From positions 150,665 through 214,664 of the forward strand of contig NZ_JAHKRN010000010.1 in assembly GCF_019396385.1 (NCBI RefSeq): DNA of 64,000 nucleotides, written 5' to 3'. The notes beneath the pieces are model-generated. The model did no database searches. It saw only the letters and a program-made list of their open reading frames with translations, and had not been told where the DNA came from. Position numbers and translations under genes: made by a program. Positions within the stretch are counted from its first letter, which is position 1. Every line of letters begins with the position of its first letter. The DNA is from Nonomuraea harbinensis. Lineage in GTDB: Bacteria > Actinomycetota > Actinomycetes > Streptosporangiales > Streptosporangiaceae. Positions 43,179-51,170 of this stretch are shown one piece after another.

Positions 43179-44045
43179 CTACATCTTTCTGAGAAGGCCG
43201 CCGATGAGCTCGACGGTGCCCCCCGGCGTGGTGCTCTCCACGCACAGCTGCTCCATGGCCGTGAGGTACGGATCGATGTCCTCGCGCTTGTCCAGGTACA
43301 GGGCACCCCAGAGCTGTTCGACGTAGACGACGTCCGACAGGTCGGACTCGGGAAACCGCAAGATGCTGAACGCGCCCCCCTCGGCGGCGTGCATGCCGTA
43401 TCGGAAGGGCATCACCTGAAGGGTGATGTTGGGCAGGGCCGCCACCTCCAGCAGATGCCGGAGTTGCTCGGCCATGACCTTCCGGCCGCCGATGATCCGC
43501 TTGAGCGTCGCCTCGTCGATGACCGCCCACAGGCGCGGCCCGTCGTTCTTGGTGAAACGCTCCTGCCGTTGCATGCGCAGATGCACACGGCGTTCTATCC
43601 GATCGGCTGACATGTCGGGATTTCCGAGCTGGATCACTGATCGTGCGTACGCGGCCGTCTGCAACAGGCCGGGCACGAACTGCACCTCGTACGTACGGAT
43701 CATGCTCGCGGCCTCTTCCAGCCCCACGTAGGTGGTGAACCAGTTCGGCAGCTCCTGCGAATAGTTCTGCCACCAGCCGGGGGTGTTGGCCTCTCGGACC
43801 ATCTCCAGAAGGGCACGGCGTTCGGCGTTGTCGATGACGCCGTACAGCGTGAGCAGGTCCTCCACATCACGTGTCTTGAAACCGACGCGCCCGAGCTCCA
43901 TACGGCTGATCTTGGACTCGGAGGCACGGATGTGGAATCCGGCCTGATCGCGCGTGAGCCCGCGCTTCTCGCGCAGGCGCCGCAGGCTCGCACCGAGCAT
44001 GATGCGCCGAACGGTCGAAACTGAACCGGGCGGATCGATGGACAC
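43179..44045 (-). CDS. XRE/DUF5753 (WhiJ-like) regulator
   Basis: 288-aa regulator. The N-terminal helix-turn-helix (LRRLREKRGLTRDQAGFHI region, about residues 18-72) is followed by DUF5753 (IRTYEVQFVPGLLQTAAYAR, then ITLQVMPFRYGMHAAEGGAFSILRF). In Streptomyces such proteins act as repressors of development or antibiotic genes with a DUF397 partner and an RsbW-like ATPase, exactly the neighbours here. Start GTG 44045 with AAGGAG upstream. 178 bp separate it from the divergent ATPase. Confidence 0.93.
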   Translation of the reverse strand: MSIDPPGSVSTVRRIMLGASLRRLREKRGLTRDQAGFHIRASESKISRMELGRVGFKTRDVEDLLTLYGVIDNAERRALLEMVREANTPGWWQNYSQELPNWFTTYVGLEEAASMIRTYEVQFVPGLLQTAAYARSVIQLGNPDMSADRIERRVHLRMQRQERFTKNDGPRLWAVIDEATLKRIIGGRKVMAEQLRHLLEVAALPNITLQVMPFRYGMHAAEGGAFSILRFPESDLSDVVYVEQLWGALYLDKREDIDPYLTAMEQLCVESTTPGGTVELIGGLLRKM

Positions 44046-44164
44046 GTGGTGCTCCTTGGTCGTTTCCTTGTCACACAGTCTGTCACTTCACGGCCGAAAG
44101 ATCATGGGCCGCGGACAAGATCCCCTTTCCCACTGATTGACCCTTTGAAGGGAAACCGTAGCGC

Positions 44165-44207
44165 TTGCACACCGTGTCTGCACGTGCATTCGCTCTTGCA
44201 AGTGCAC
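44165..44207. promoter_or_regulatory. Cluster of TGCA motifs before the RsbW-like gene
   Basis: Within 43 bp there are five TGCA cores: TTGCAC (44165-44170), the palindrome TGCACGTGCA (44179-44188), TTGCA (44196-44200) and GTGCAC (44202-44207). It lies just before the ATPase start at 44224. Probable multi-site operator, perhaps for the WhiJ-like regulator. Confidence 0.5.
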
Positions 44208-44223
44208 GAGAGTTTGCCGCACA

Positions 44224-44727
44224 ATGATCAACGTGCAATCCACCACGGCAGCCGGCCAGTGGACCACGTTCGACTGGTGGCCCCCTGTCGGCTGGTGGCC
44301 GGAGGCGGCGCGCGACCTCCTCGAGCCTGGTCCGTCCGCGAGCGCCACCTTCGTGCTCCCTCCCACCGCCTCGTCCGTGCACTGCGCGCGCAGCTACGCC
44401 GCCGGGGTGCTGGCCGCGTGGGGCCTGAGCGAGCCGGCCGAGAACATGGAGCTGGTGGTCTCCGAGCTGGCCACGAACGCGCTGCGGCACGGCCTGCGCG
44501 CGGACGACCCCTGCGGGCTCGGTCCCGTGCACATGTCGCTGGTGCGCCGCGGCCGCCTGGTGGCCAGCGCCTTCGCCGATCCCGGGTCCTCGGTGCCCGC
44601 GCTGAGATACTCTGGGCTCCTGGATACCGGCGGCCTGGGTCTCCACATCGTCGACTCACTGAGCCTTCGCTGGGGCTGGTCCGCGCTCTCGCCCCACGGG
44701 AAGATCGTGTGGGCGGTCCTCTCCTGA
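44224..44727 (+). CDS. RsbW-like ATP-binding (anti-sigma-type) protein
   Basis: 167-aa GHKL ATPase of the HATPase_c_2/RsbW class. The N-box is MELVVSELATNALRHG, followed by a G-box AFADPGSSVP and GGLGLHIVDSLSLRWGW. An N-terminal Trp-rich extension of about 40 residues precedes the domain. Such proteins sit next to WhiJ/DUF397 pairs and may phosphorylate or bind anti-sigma antagonists. Start ATG 44224; an in-frame GTG three codons later is possible. Divergent from the regulator. Confidence 0.88.
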   Translation: MINVQSTTAAGQWTTFDWWPPVGWWPEAARDLLEPGPSASATFVLPPTASSVHCARSYAAGVLAAWGLSEPAENMELVVSELATNALRHGLRADDPCGLGPVHMSLVRRGRLVASAFADPGSSVPALRYSGLLDTGGLGLHIVDSLSLRWGWSALSPHGKIVWAVLS

Positions 44728-44805
44728 CCGAGAGTGATCTGCACTACCGTGGATGGTCATGGCTCACGGTGAGTTCCACGCGCGACCCCATGAGAGTGCT
44801 GACCG

Positions 44806-47211
44806 ATGGACGATCACCTGCTCGGCTGGCTACGAACCCTCGACGAAGACAGGCTCGCCCGCGTCCTGACGCACCGGCCTGACGCCCTCGCCGCGCCGTG
44901 GCCGCGGCGGCTCGACACGCTGGCCCAGCGGCTGAGCAACGGCTTCGCCGTCATGGAGGCGCTGCGCGTCCTGCCGCTCCCCTGCCTGCAGCTCGCCGAG
45001 GCCTGCCTGGTCCTGACCCGGCCGACCGCCGAGCGGCTCGCCGGGTTCCTCGGGGCGCCGCGCGCCGAGGTGGACCGGTGGCTCGACCACCTCTACGACC
45101 ACGCGCTGGCCTGTCCCTCGGCCGACGGCGAGATCCATCTGGCCGAGGCCGTGACCCGCTACTGGAGCGCGCCGCTCGGCCTCGGCGAGCCGCTCGACCA
45201 CTACCTGAACTCGTGGACGATCAGCGGCGACACGCTCCGCGCCCTGGCCGGCAACCTGGGCCTGCCCTCCCACGGCGGCAAGCGCCGCACGGTCGCGCGG
45301 GTGGGCGAGGCGCTGGCCGACGACGGCCACATGGCCGCGCTGCTGCGCCACGCCCCCGTCGGCGCCGCCGCGCTGCTCGACGAGTTCGCCTGGCACGGCC
45401 CCGTACGCGAGGTCGACGGCGGCAGGTTCGTCACCCCCGGCACGCCCGAGAAGTGGGCGGCCGACCACGGCCTGCTCTACCGGCCGAGCTGGAACGTCGC
45501 CGAGATGCCCCGCGAGGTGGCGCTCGGCCGGCGCGGCCCCGGCTACCATCCGCCGTTCACGCCGCGGGCGCCCGAGGTGGCCACGATCCCGGTCGACCCC
45601 GAGGAGGTCGACCACCTGATGACGCTGGCCGCGCCGCACGTCGTGGAGCGCTGCGCGGCCCTGCTCGACAACACGTCCAAGGCGCCGTTGCCGCTGCTCA
45701 AGACCGGCGGCGTGGGCGTGCGCGAGGTACGCAGGGTCGCCAAGGAGACCGGCTGCGACGAGGACGAGACCCGGCTGCTGCTGGAGATCTGCGCGGTGGC
45801 GCGGCTGCTCGCGTGGGACGAGAAGTCCGGCGGCCTGGTGCCGACCGAGCGGTTCGACCGCTGGCGGCTCGACGAGGGCGCCGCCCGGCTGCGGGTGCTG
45901 CTGTCGGCCTGGTGGCGCATGGAGCGCTCGTCCCTCCGCAAGATCGACGGACGGTACGGCACGGTCCTGGGCGACGACCAGAGCGGCGCCGCGATGGCCC
46001 GCATCCGTCACGCCGTGCTGTCGGCGCTCCTGCGGCTGCCGTCCGCCACGGCCTTCGCCGACCGCGACAGCCTGGTGGCCAACGTGCGCTGGCACGCGCC
46101 GCTGGTCGACCGCGAGCTGCTCGACCGGTGCGCCTCCGCGGTGATCGACGAGTCGCGGCTGCTCGGCCTGGTGGCCAACCACGCGCTCACCGACCTCGGC
46201 CGGGCGCTGGCCGGGCTGGCGGCCAAGGCGGGCGGCGAGAGCGACGACGCGGCCCCGCTGGTCGAACACGACCCCGCGCTGGTGGAGGCGTCCACCCGGG
46301 CGCTGGCCAGCGTGCGCAGGAGCGCCCTGTTCGGGCCCGACCTGACCGCGGTGGTGACCGGGCCGCCGTCGGCGGAGCTGGCCGAGCTGCTCGACAGGGT
46401 GGCCGAACGCGAGTCCCGGGGCGCGGCCTCGGTGTGGCGGTTCACCACCGAGAGCGTGCGCCGCGCCCTCGACCGCGGCTACGACGCCGACGAGCTGCTG
46501 GACGAGCTGTCGGGGGTGGGCGCCGTCCCGCAGCCGCTGGAGTACCTCGTGCACGACGTGGCCCGCCGCCACGGCGAGGTGACGGTGACCACGGTCGGCT
46601 GCGTGGTGCAGGCCTCCGATCCCGCGCTGCTGGCCGAGATCGCCGCCCACCGGCGGCTGTCGCGGCTGGGGCTGCGGCTGCTCGCGCCGACCGTGCTGGT
46701 CGCCTCCGCCGACGCCGAGCGCACGCTCGGGGTGCTGCGCGAGGCGGGGTACGCGCCGGTGCCCGTGGCCGACACCGGCGAGATCGCCATCCGCCGCACC
46801 CGCGCCGAGGAGCCCCGCAACGGCAGGCTCATCCTGCTGCCGGGCGGTCAGGTGGCCGAGCTGTCCGACGCCCAGCCGTCCGACGAGCCGATGATCGCCG
46901 AGCCGGTGCCCGACCCGCACGAGCACGCCCGCCGCCTCATCGCCGAGAGCCGTGAGGCGGGCGAGCGCCACGGCCGCACCTGGGCGGTGATCGGCCGGAT
47001 GGCGACCAGGCTGCCGACGGCGCAGCAGTCGCTGCTCGGCTTCGTGGTCGACCGGGGCGTGCGGGCGGGCATCACGCTGACCGACGGCCTGACCGCCACC
47101 ATCAGCCACGGCGAGCTGCGCAACGGGGCGCTCGACGCCTGGTGCGAGGAGGCGGGCGACTACCTGGAGTTCCCCCTCGCCGAGATCGTCGAGGTCAAGG
47201 GAGCTTATTAG
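44806..47211 (+). CDS. XPB-like helicase-associated domain protein
   Basis: 801-aa protein of the actinobacterial helicase C-terminal-domain (XPB/Ssl2-like) family. The middle carries winged-helix-like repeats, and the C-terminal third matches the XPB damage-recognition-type region (LDELSGVGAVPQPLEYLVHDVARRHG, then TTVGCVVQASDPALLAEIAAH). No Walker A or DEAH motif is visible, so it lacks the helicase motor and cannot unwind DNA alone. It may guide a separate helicase to damaged DNA. Start ATG 44806. Its 3' end overlaps the convergent siderophore-binding gene by 17 bp. Confidence 0.8.
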   Translation: MDDHLLGWLRTLDEDRLARVLTHRPDALAAPWPRRLDTLAQRLSNGFAVMEALRVLPLPCLQLAEACLVLTRPTAERLAGFLGAPRAEVDRWLDHLYDHALACPSADGEIHLAEAVTRYWSAPLGLGEPLDHYLNSWTISGDTLRALAGNLGLPSHGGKRRTVARVGEALADDGHMAALLRHAPVGAAALLDEFAWHGPVREVDGGRFVTPGTPEKWAADHGLLYRPSWNVAEMPREVALGRRGPGYHPPFTPRAPEVATIPVDPEEVDHLMTLAAPHVVERCAALLDNTSKAPLPLLKTGGVGVREVRRVAKETGCDEDETRLLLEICAVARLLAWDEKSGGLVPTERFDRWRLDEGAARLRVLLSAWWRMERSSLRKIDGRYGTVLGDDQSGAAMARIRHAVLSALLRLPSATAFADRDSLVANVRWHAPLVDRELLDRCASAVIDESRLLGLVANHALTDLGRALAGLAAKAGGESDDAAPLVEHDPALVEASTRALASVRRSALFGPDLTAVVTGPPSAELAELLDRVAERESRGAASVWRFTTESVRRALDRGYDADELLDELSGVGAVPQPLEYLVHDVARRHGEVTVTTVGCVVQASDPALLAEIAAHRRLSRLGLRLLAPTVLVASADAERTLGVLREAGYAPVPVADTGEIAIRRTRAEEPRNGRLILLPGGQVAELSDAQPSDEPMIAEPVPDPHEHARRLIAESREAGERHGRTWAVIGRMATRLPTAQQSLLGFVVDRGVRAGITLTDGLTATISHGELRNGALDAWCEEAGDYLEFPLAEIVEVKGAY

Positions 47212-48202
47212 CCTTCTTCAGGTTGGCCACGAGCTCCTCCAGGAAGTCGGCGTAGCCCTGGTAGCTGAAGGGGGCCTCGGCACGCCACGGGTAGAGCTGG
47301 CCGGCCTTGACCGCGGGGAGCTCGGCGAAGGTCGGCTTCTTCATCATCTCCTCGGGCTTCAGCGCCTGCGTGCGGGTGTCGTAGAGGATCACGTCCGCGT
47401 CGTAGGTGTCGGCGTTCTCCCAGCTGAGGGTCTGGAAGAAGCCGCCCTCGTCCACCTTGCCGGGCACCACGATGTCGAGGCCGTTGTCCATGAGGTGGCG
47501 GATGTCGGCGTACTCGGGCGGGTTGACCACCCACATCTGGTCGGCGCCGCCCGACATCATGAGGATCTTGAGGTCCTTGAGCGCCGCCAGCTCCTTGGTG
47601 GCGGCCTCCATGCGGGCCTTGGCCTCGGGCACGCCCGCCATGTCGGCGCCGAGCGACGCGGCCAGCTTCTCGTACGTGCCGATCACCTCGGTGGCGGTCT
47701 TGCCGGTGAGCATGACGCCGACCGTGGGGGCGACCTGCTCGATGGTGTCCTTGGACTTCTCGGGCACGTACCAGAGCGTGCCGTTCTCGTACATGCTGCT
47801 GACCAGCAGGTCGGGCTGCAGGGCGATGTACTGCTCGACGTTGAACTTGTCCCACACGTTGCCCAGGCCGGTGACCTTGGTGATGTCGACGTTGCCGACC
47901 TGCGGGTCCTTGCTGCCGTCCTGGAGCTTGTGCGGGCCGAACACGCCGACCGGGCGCACGCCGAAGTCCCACAGCGCGGCGGCGGCGCCGACCTGGGCCA
48001 CCACCTTGGAGGGGGTCTTGTCGAGGTCGACCTTCTTGCCGCGGTCGTCGGTGAACGTCCACGGCTGGGCGGCCGGGGCCGAGGACGCCTCCGGTGCGGC
48101 CGCGGTACCGCCCGCGCCGCCGCACGCGGCGAGCGTGACGGCGGCGGCCAGACCCGCCGCCGCGGCGAGGAAACCTCGCCGAGCCATGACCGGTCCCGAC
48201 AT
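47195..48202 (-). CDS. Siderophore-binding ABC lipoprotein
   Basis: 335-aa FepB/FhuD-type receptor for ferric siderophore. N terminus MARRGFLAAAAG with twin Arg and lipobox LAAC (Cys27) suggests Tat- or Sec-exported lipoprotein. Fold segments include VVAQVGAAAALWDFGVRPVG and LQPDLLVSSMYENG. GGGAG lies 5 bases before the ATG. It faces the permease operon across a region holding two iron boxes, so all are induced in iron starvation. Which siderophore is bound cannot be told. Confidence 0.92.
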   Translation of the reverse strand: MSGPVMARRGFLAAAAGLAAAVTLAACGGAGGTAAAPEASSAPAAQPWTFTDDRGKKVDLDKTPSKVVAQVGAAAALWDFGVRPVGVFGPHKLQDGSKDPQVGNVDITKVTGLGNVWDKFNVEQYIALQPDLLVSSMYENGTLWYVPEKSKDTIEQVAPTVGVMLTGKTATEVIGTYEKLAASLGADMAGVPEAKARMEAATKELAALKDLKILMMSGGADQMWVVNPPEYADIRHLMDNGLDIVVPGKVDEGGFFQTLSWENADTYDADVILYDTRTQALKPEEMMKKPTFAELPAVKAGQLYPWRAEAPFSYQGYADFLEELVANLKKANKLP

Positions 48203-48212
48203 GAGAACTCCC

Positions 48213-48231
48213 TAAGGTTAGGCTTGCCTTC
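48213..48231. promoter_or_regulatory. IdeR/DmdR iron box 1
   Basis: TAAGGTTAGGCTTGCCTTC agrees with the 19-bp consensus TTAGGTTAGGCTAACCTAA at 14 positions. It lies just before the start of the siderophore-binding gene and would block its promoter when iron is plentiful. Confidence 0.8.
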
Positions 48232-48242
48232 GTACTGAGGCT

Positions 48243-48261
48243 TTAGATTAGCCTCACCTAA
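48243..48261. promoter_or_regulatory. IdeR/DmdR iron box 2
   Basis: TTAGATTAGCCTCACCTAA agrees with the IdeR consensus at 16 of 19 positions. It lies 30 bp from box 1, nearer the permease operon, so each divergent promoter has its own site. Confidence 0.88.
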
Positions 48262-48287
48262 GCCAGACCGTAAGGAGAGGGGGGCGG

Positions 48288-49349
48288 GTGCGCCCGGCCG
48301 AGCACACCGAACCTGCCACCGAGGCGGGCGGGGACCCGCCGCCGCGGCGCGGCCGGCAGGTCACGCTCGCCGCGGGGCTGCTGGTGGCGCTCGGGCTGTT
48401 AGTCCTCGTGAGCCTCGCCGGCGTGGCGCTGGGCGCGCGGGCGATGCCGCTGACGGCCGCCTTCGACGCGTTCCTCGCCCCCGACGGCTCCAGCGACCAC
48501 ACGGTCATCAGGGAGCTCCGGGTGCCGCGCACGCTGCTCGGCATCGGCGTCGGCGCGGCGCTCGGGCTGGCCGGGGCGCTCATGCAGAGCCTGACCCGCA
48601 ACCCGCTGGCCGACCCGGGCATCCTCGGCATCAACGAGGGCGCCGCGCTGGGGGTCACGCTCGCGCTCGGGCTGTTCGGGCTCACGGACCCGACCGTCTA
48701 CGTGTGGTTCGCGTTCGCGGGCGCGGCCGGGGCCTCGCTGGTGGTCTACTCGCTCGGCGCGGCGGGCCGCACCGGAGGAGGTCCGGTACGGCTCGCGCTG
48801 GCGGGCATCGCGGTGGGCATGGTCTTCACCGCCATGTCGTCGGCCATCCTGCGCATCGACTCCCAGACCTATGACCGGATGCGGTTCTGGCTGACCGGCT
48901 CGCTGGCGGGGCAGACGGCCGACACGGCGCTGCGGCTGGCGCCTTTCCTGGTGGCCGGGCTGGCGCTGGGGCTGTGCCTGGGCAGACCGCTCAACATGCT
49001 GTCGCTGGGCGACGACGCCGGCCGCGCCCTGGGCGTGGCGGTCGGCCGCACCCGCGCGCTGACGGCGGTGGCGGTGACGCTGCTGTGCGGGGCGGCGACG
49101 GCGGCGGCCGGGCCGCTGTGGTTCATCGGGCTGGCGGTGCCGCACGCGGTGCGCGCCGTCGTGGGCCAGGACCAGCGGTGGGTGCTGCCGTACTCGGCGG
49201 TGGTGGCGCCGGTGCTGCTGCTCGGCGCCGACATCGTGGGGCGGCTCATCGCCCGGCCGGGCGAGGTGCAGGTCGGCATCATGTGCGCGGCGATCGGCGC
49301 GCCGATCTTCATCCTGTTGGCCCGGCGCAGGAGGCTCGCCGCACTATGA
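48288..49349 (+). CDS. Ferric-siderophore ABC permease 1
   Basis: 353-aa FecCD-family permease. Visible motifs are LRVPRTLLGIGVGAALGLAG, SLTRNPLADPGILGINEGA and GPLWFIGLAVPHAVR. It forms a heterodimer channel with the second permease. Start GTG 48288 behind AAGGAG; the hydrophilic N-terminal tail of about 24 residues is typical of the FepD-type branch. The stop overlaps the next start (ATGA). Iron-regulated through the boxes upstream. Confidence 0.93.
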   Translation: MRPAEHTEPATEAGGDPPPRRGRQVTLAAGLLVALGLLVLVSLAGVALGARAMPLTAAFDAFLAPDGSSDHTVIRELRVPRTLLGIGVGAALGLAGALMQSLTRNPLADPGILGINEGAALGVTLALGLFGLTDPTVYVWFAFAGAAGASLVVYSLGAAGRTGGGPVRLALAGIAVGMVFTAMSSAILRIDSQTYDRMRFWLTGSLAGQTADTALRLAPFLVAGLALGLCLGRPLNMLSLGDDAGRALGVAVGRTRALTAVAVTLLCGAATAAAGPLWFIGLAVPHAVRAVVGQDQRWVLPYSAVVAPVLLLGADIVGRLIARPGEVQVGIMCAAIGAPIFILLARRRRLAAL

Positions 49350-50353
49350 ACGTCCGCCTGGGCCCCTGGTCGATGCGGCTGGCCCCGCGTTCCCTGGCCG
49401 TCACCGCGCTGCTGCTGCTCATCGCGTGCGCGGTGGCGGTGGCGGCGATCTCGACGGGCGAGTTCACCGTGCCGGTGCCGGACATCCTGGCGGCGCTGGC
49501 GGGTGAGGGCACGCCGGTCGCCGAGCTGATCGTGAACAAGCTGCGCGCTCCCCGGGTGGCCACCGGGCTGCTGGTGGGGGCCGCGTTCGGGCTCAGCGGC
49601 GCCATCTTCCAGAGCCTCACCAGGAACGCGCTCGGCAGCCCCGACTTCATCGGCTTCACCGCCGGCGCCTCGACCGGCGGCATCCTGGCCGTGGTCGCGG
49701 GCGGCTCGGCCGCGGTCATCGCCGGCGGCGCGCTGGCCGGATGCGTGATCACCGCCGTGCTGGTCTACGCGCTGTCGTACCGGCGCGGCGTGCAGGGCTA
49801 CCGGCTCGTCCTGGTCGGCATCGGGGCGAACGCGCTGCTCCTGGCGGCCAACTCCTATCTGCTGACGCGGTCCAACATCTACGACGCCGCCACCGCCGCC
49901 GCCTGGCTGACCGGCAGCCTGAGCGGGCGCGGCTGGGACCACGCGATCCCGGTCGCCGTCGCGCTGGCGCTGCTGCTGCCGCTCTGCGCGTACGTGGCCA
50001 GGCCGCTGCGCATGATCGAGATGGGCGACGACGCCGCCCGCGCCATGGGCATCAGGGTCGAGCCGGTGCGCGCGGTCGCGATCGTGGCGGGCGTGCTGCT
50101 GTGCGGGGTGGCGACGGCCGCCGCCGGGCCGGTGATGTTCGTCGCGCTGGCCTCGCCGCAGCTCGCCCGCCGGCTGACCCGCTCACCCGGCGTCACGCTC
50201 GCCTCCTCGGCGCTCATGGGCGCCGTGCTGCTGACCGCCTCCGACCTGATCGCCCAGCGCCTGCTGGCCCCCGTCCAGCTGCCCGTCGGCGTGGTGACGG
50301 CCGCCATCGGCGGCGCGTACCTGGCCTTCCTGCTGCGAAAGGACCGCTACTGA
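49346..50353 (+). CDS. Ferric-siderophore ABC permease 2
   Basis: 335-aa FecCD permease, FepG-like partner of the preceding gene. Motifs LRAPRVATGLLVGAAFGLSG, SLTRNALGSPDFIGFTAGA and GPVMFVALASPQLARRL differ from those of permease 1 in the manner of FepD/FepG pairs (PDFIGFT, ASPQLARR). 4-bp overlap upstream and 1-bp overlap with the ATPase gene downstream. Confidence 0.93.
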   Translation: MNVRLGPWSMRLAPRSLAVTALLLLIACAVAVAAISTGEFTVPVPDILAALAGEGTPVAELIVNKLRAPRVATGLLVGAAFGLSGAIFQSLTRNALGSPDFIGFTAGASTGGILAVVAGGSAAVIAGGALAGCVITAVLVYALSYRRGVQGYRLVLVGIGANALLLAANSYLLTRSNIYDAATAAAWLTGSLSGRGWDHAIPVAVALALLLPLCAYVARPLRMIEMGDDAARAMGIRVEPVRAVAIVAGVLLCGVATAAAGPVMFVALASPQLARRLTRSPGVTLASSALMGAVLLTASDLIAQRLLAPVQLPVGVVTAAIGGAYLAFLLRKDRY

Positions 50354-51153
50354 TGACCACCCGCCTTTCGGGAACCGACCTCACCCTCGCCTACGACCAG
50401 CGGGTCGTGGCCAGTCAGCTGTCCGTGGCCATCCCCGACCGGTCCTTCACCGTGATCATCGGCCCGAACGCGTGCGGCAAGTCCACCCTGCTGCGCGCCC
50501 TGGCCAGGATGCTCAAGCCGAAGCAGGGCGCCGTGCACCTCGACGGCAGCGTCATCACCACGCTGCCGTCGAAGGAGGTCGCGCGGCGGCTCGGGCTGCT
50601 GCCGCAGAGCTCGATCGTCCCTGACGGGATCACCGTGGCCGACCTGGTGGCGCGCGGCCGCTACCCGCACCAGCGGCTGATGCGGCAGTGGTCGAAGGCC
50701 GACGAGGCGGCCGTGACCGAGGCGATGCGGGCCACGGACGTGACCGGGCTGGCCGACCGGATCGTCGACGAGCTGTCGGGCGGTCAGCGGCAGCGGGTGT
50801 GGCTGGCCATGGCGCTGGCCCAGGAGACGCCGATCCTGCTGCTGGACGAGCCGACCACGTTCCTCGACATCTCGCACCAGATCGAGGTGCTCGACCTCTG
50901 CGCCGACCTGCACGAGGCAGGCCGGACGATGGTGGCCGTGCTGCACGACCTGAACCAGGCCTGCCGCTACGCCACCCACCTCATCGTCATGCGGGAGGGC
51001 AGCGTGCTGGCCGAGGGCGACCCCGCCGAGATCGTCACCCCGGAGCTGGTCGAGCAGGTGTTCGAGCTGCGTTGCGAGATCATCCAGGACCCCCAGTCGG
51101 GCACCCCGCTGATCGTCCCCGAGTCCCGCCGCCGGGTCACGTCCCCGGCCTGA
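50353..51153 (+). CDS. Ferric-siderophore ABC ATPase
   Basis: 266-aa FepC-type ATPase. Walker A GPNACGKST, the Q-loop LLPQSSIVPDGITV, signature LSGGQRQRVW, Walker B LLLDEPTTFLDI and switch His in AVLHDLNQACRYA are all in place. ATG overlaps the permease 2 stop by one base. Last gene of the iron-uptake operon; 17 bp separate its stop from the convergent peptidase gene. Confidence 0.95.
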   Translation: MTTRLSGTDLTLAYDQRVVASQLSVAIPDRSFTVIIGPNACGKSTLLRALARMLKPKQGAVHLDGSVITTLPSKEVARRLGLLPQSSIVPDGITVADLVARGRYPHQRLMRQWSKADEAAVTEAMRATDVTGLADRIVDELSGGQRQRVWLAMALAQETPILLLDEPTTFLDISHQIEVLDLCADLHEAGRTMVAVLHDLNQACRYATHLIVMREGSVLAEGDPAEIVTPELVEQVFELRCEIIQDPQSGTPLIVPESRRRVTSPA

Positions 51154-51170
51154 GGCCCGCGCTAGCCCAG

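Noticed and set aside
44141..44152. CCCTTTGAAGGG hairpin upstream of the WhiJ-like regulator
   Set aside because: Only a 5-bp stem, in a promoter region and not after a gene; no good evidence of function.
47195..51153. Siderophore importer considered as a second corrinoid importer
   Set aside because: It has two iron boxes and no cobalamin element, and its permeases form a FepD/FepG-type pair, whereas the corrinoid operon has one permease and a riboswitch.
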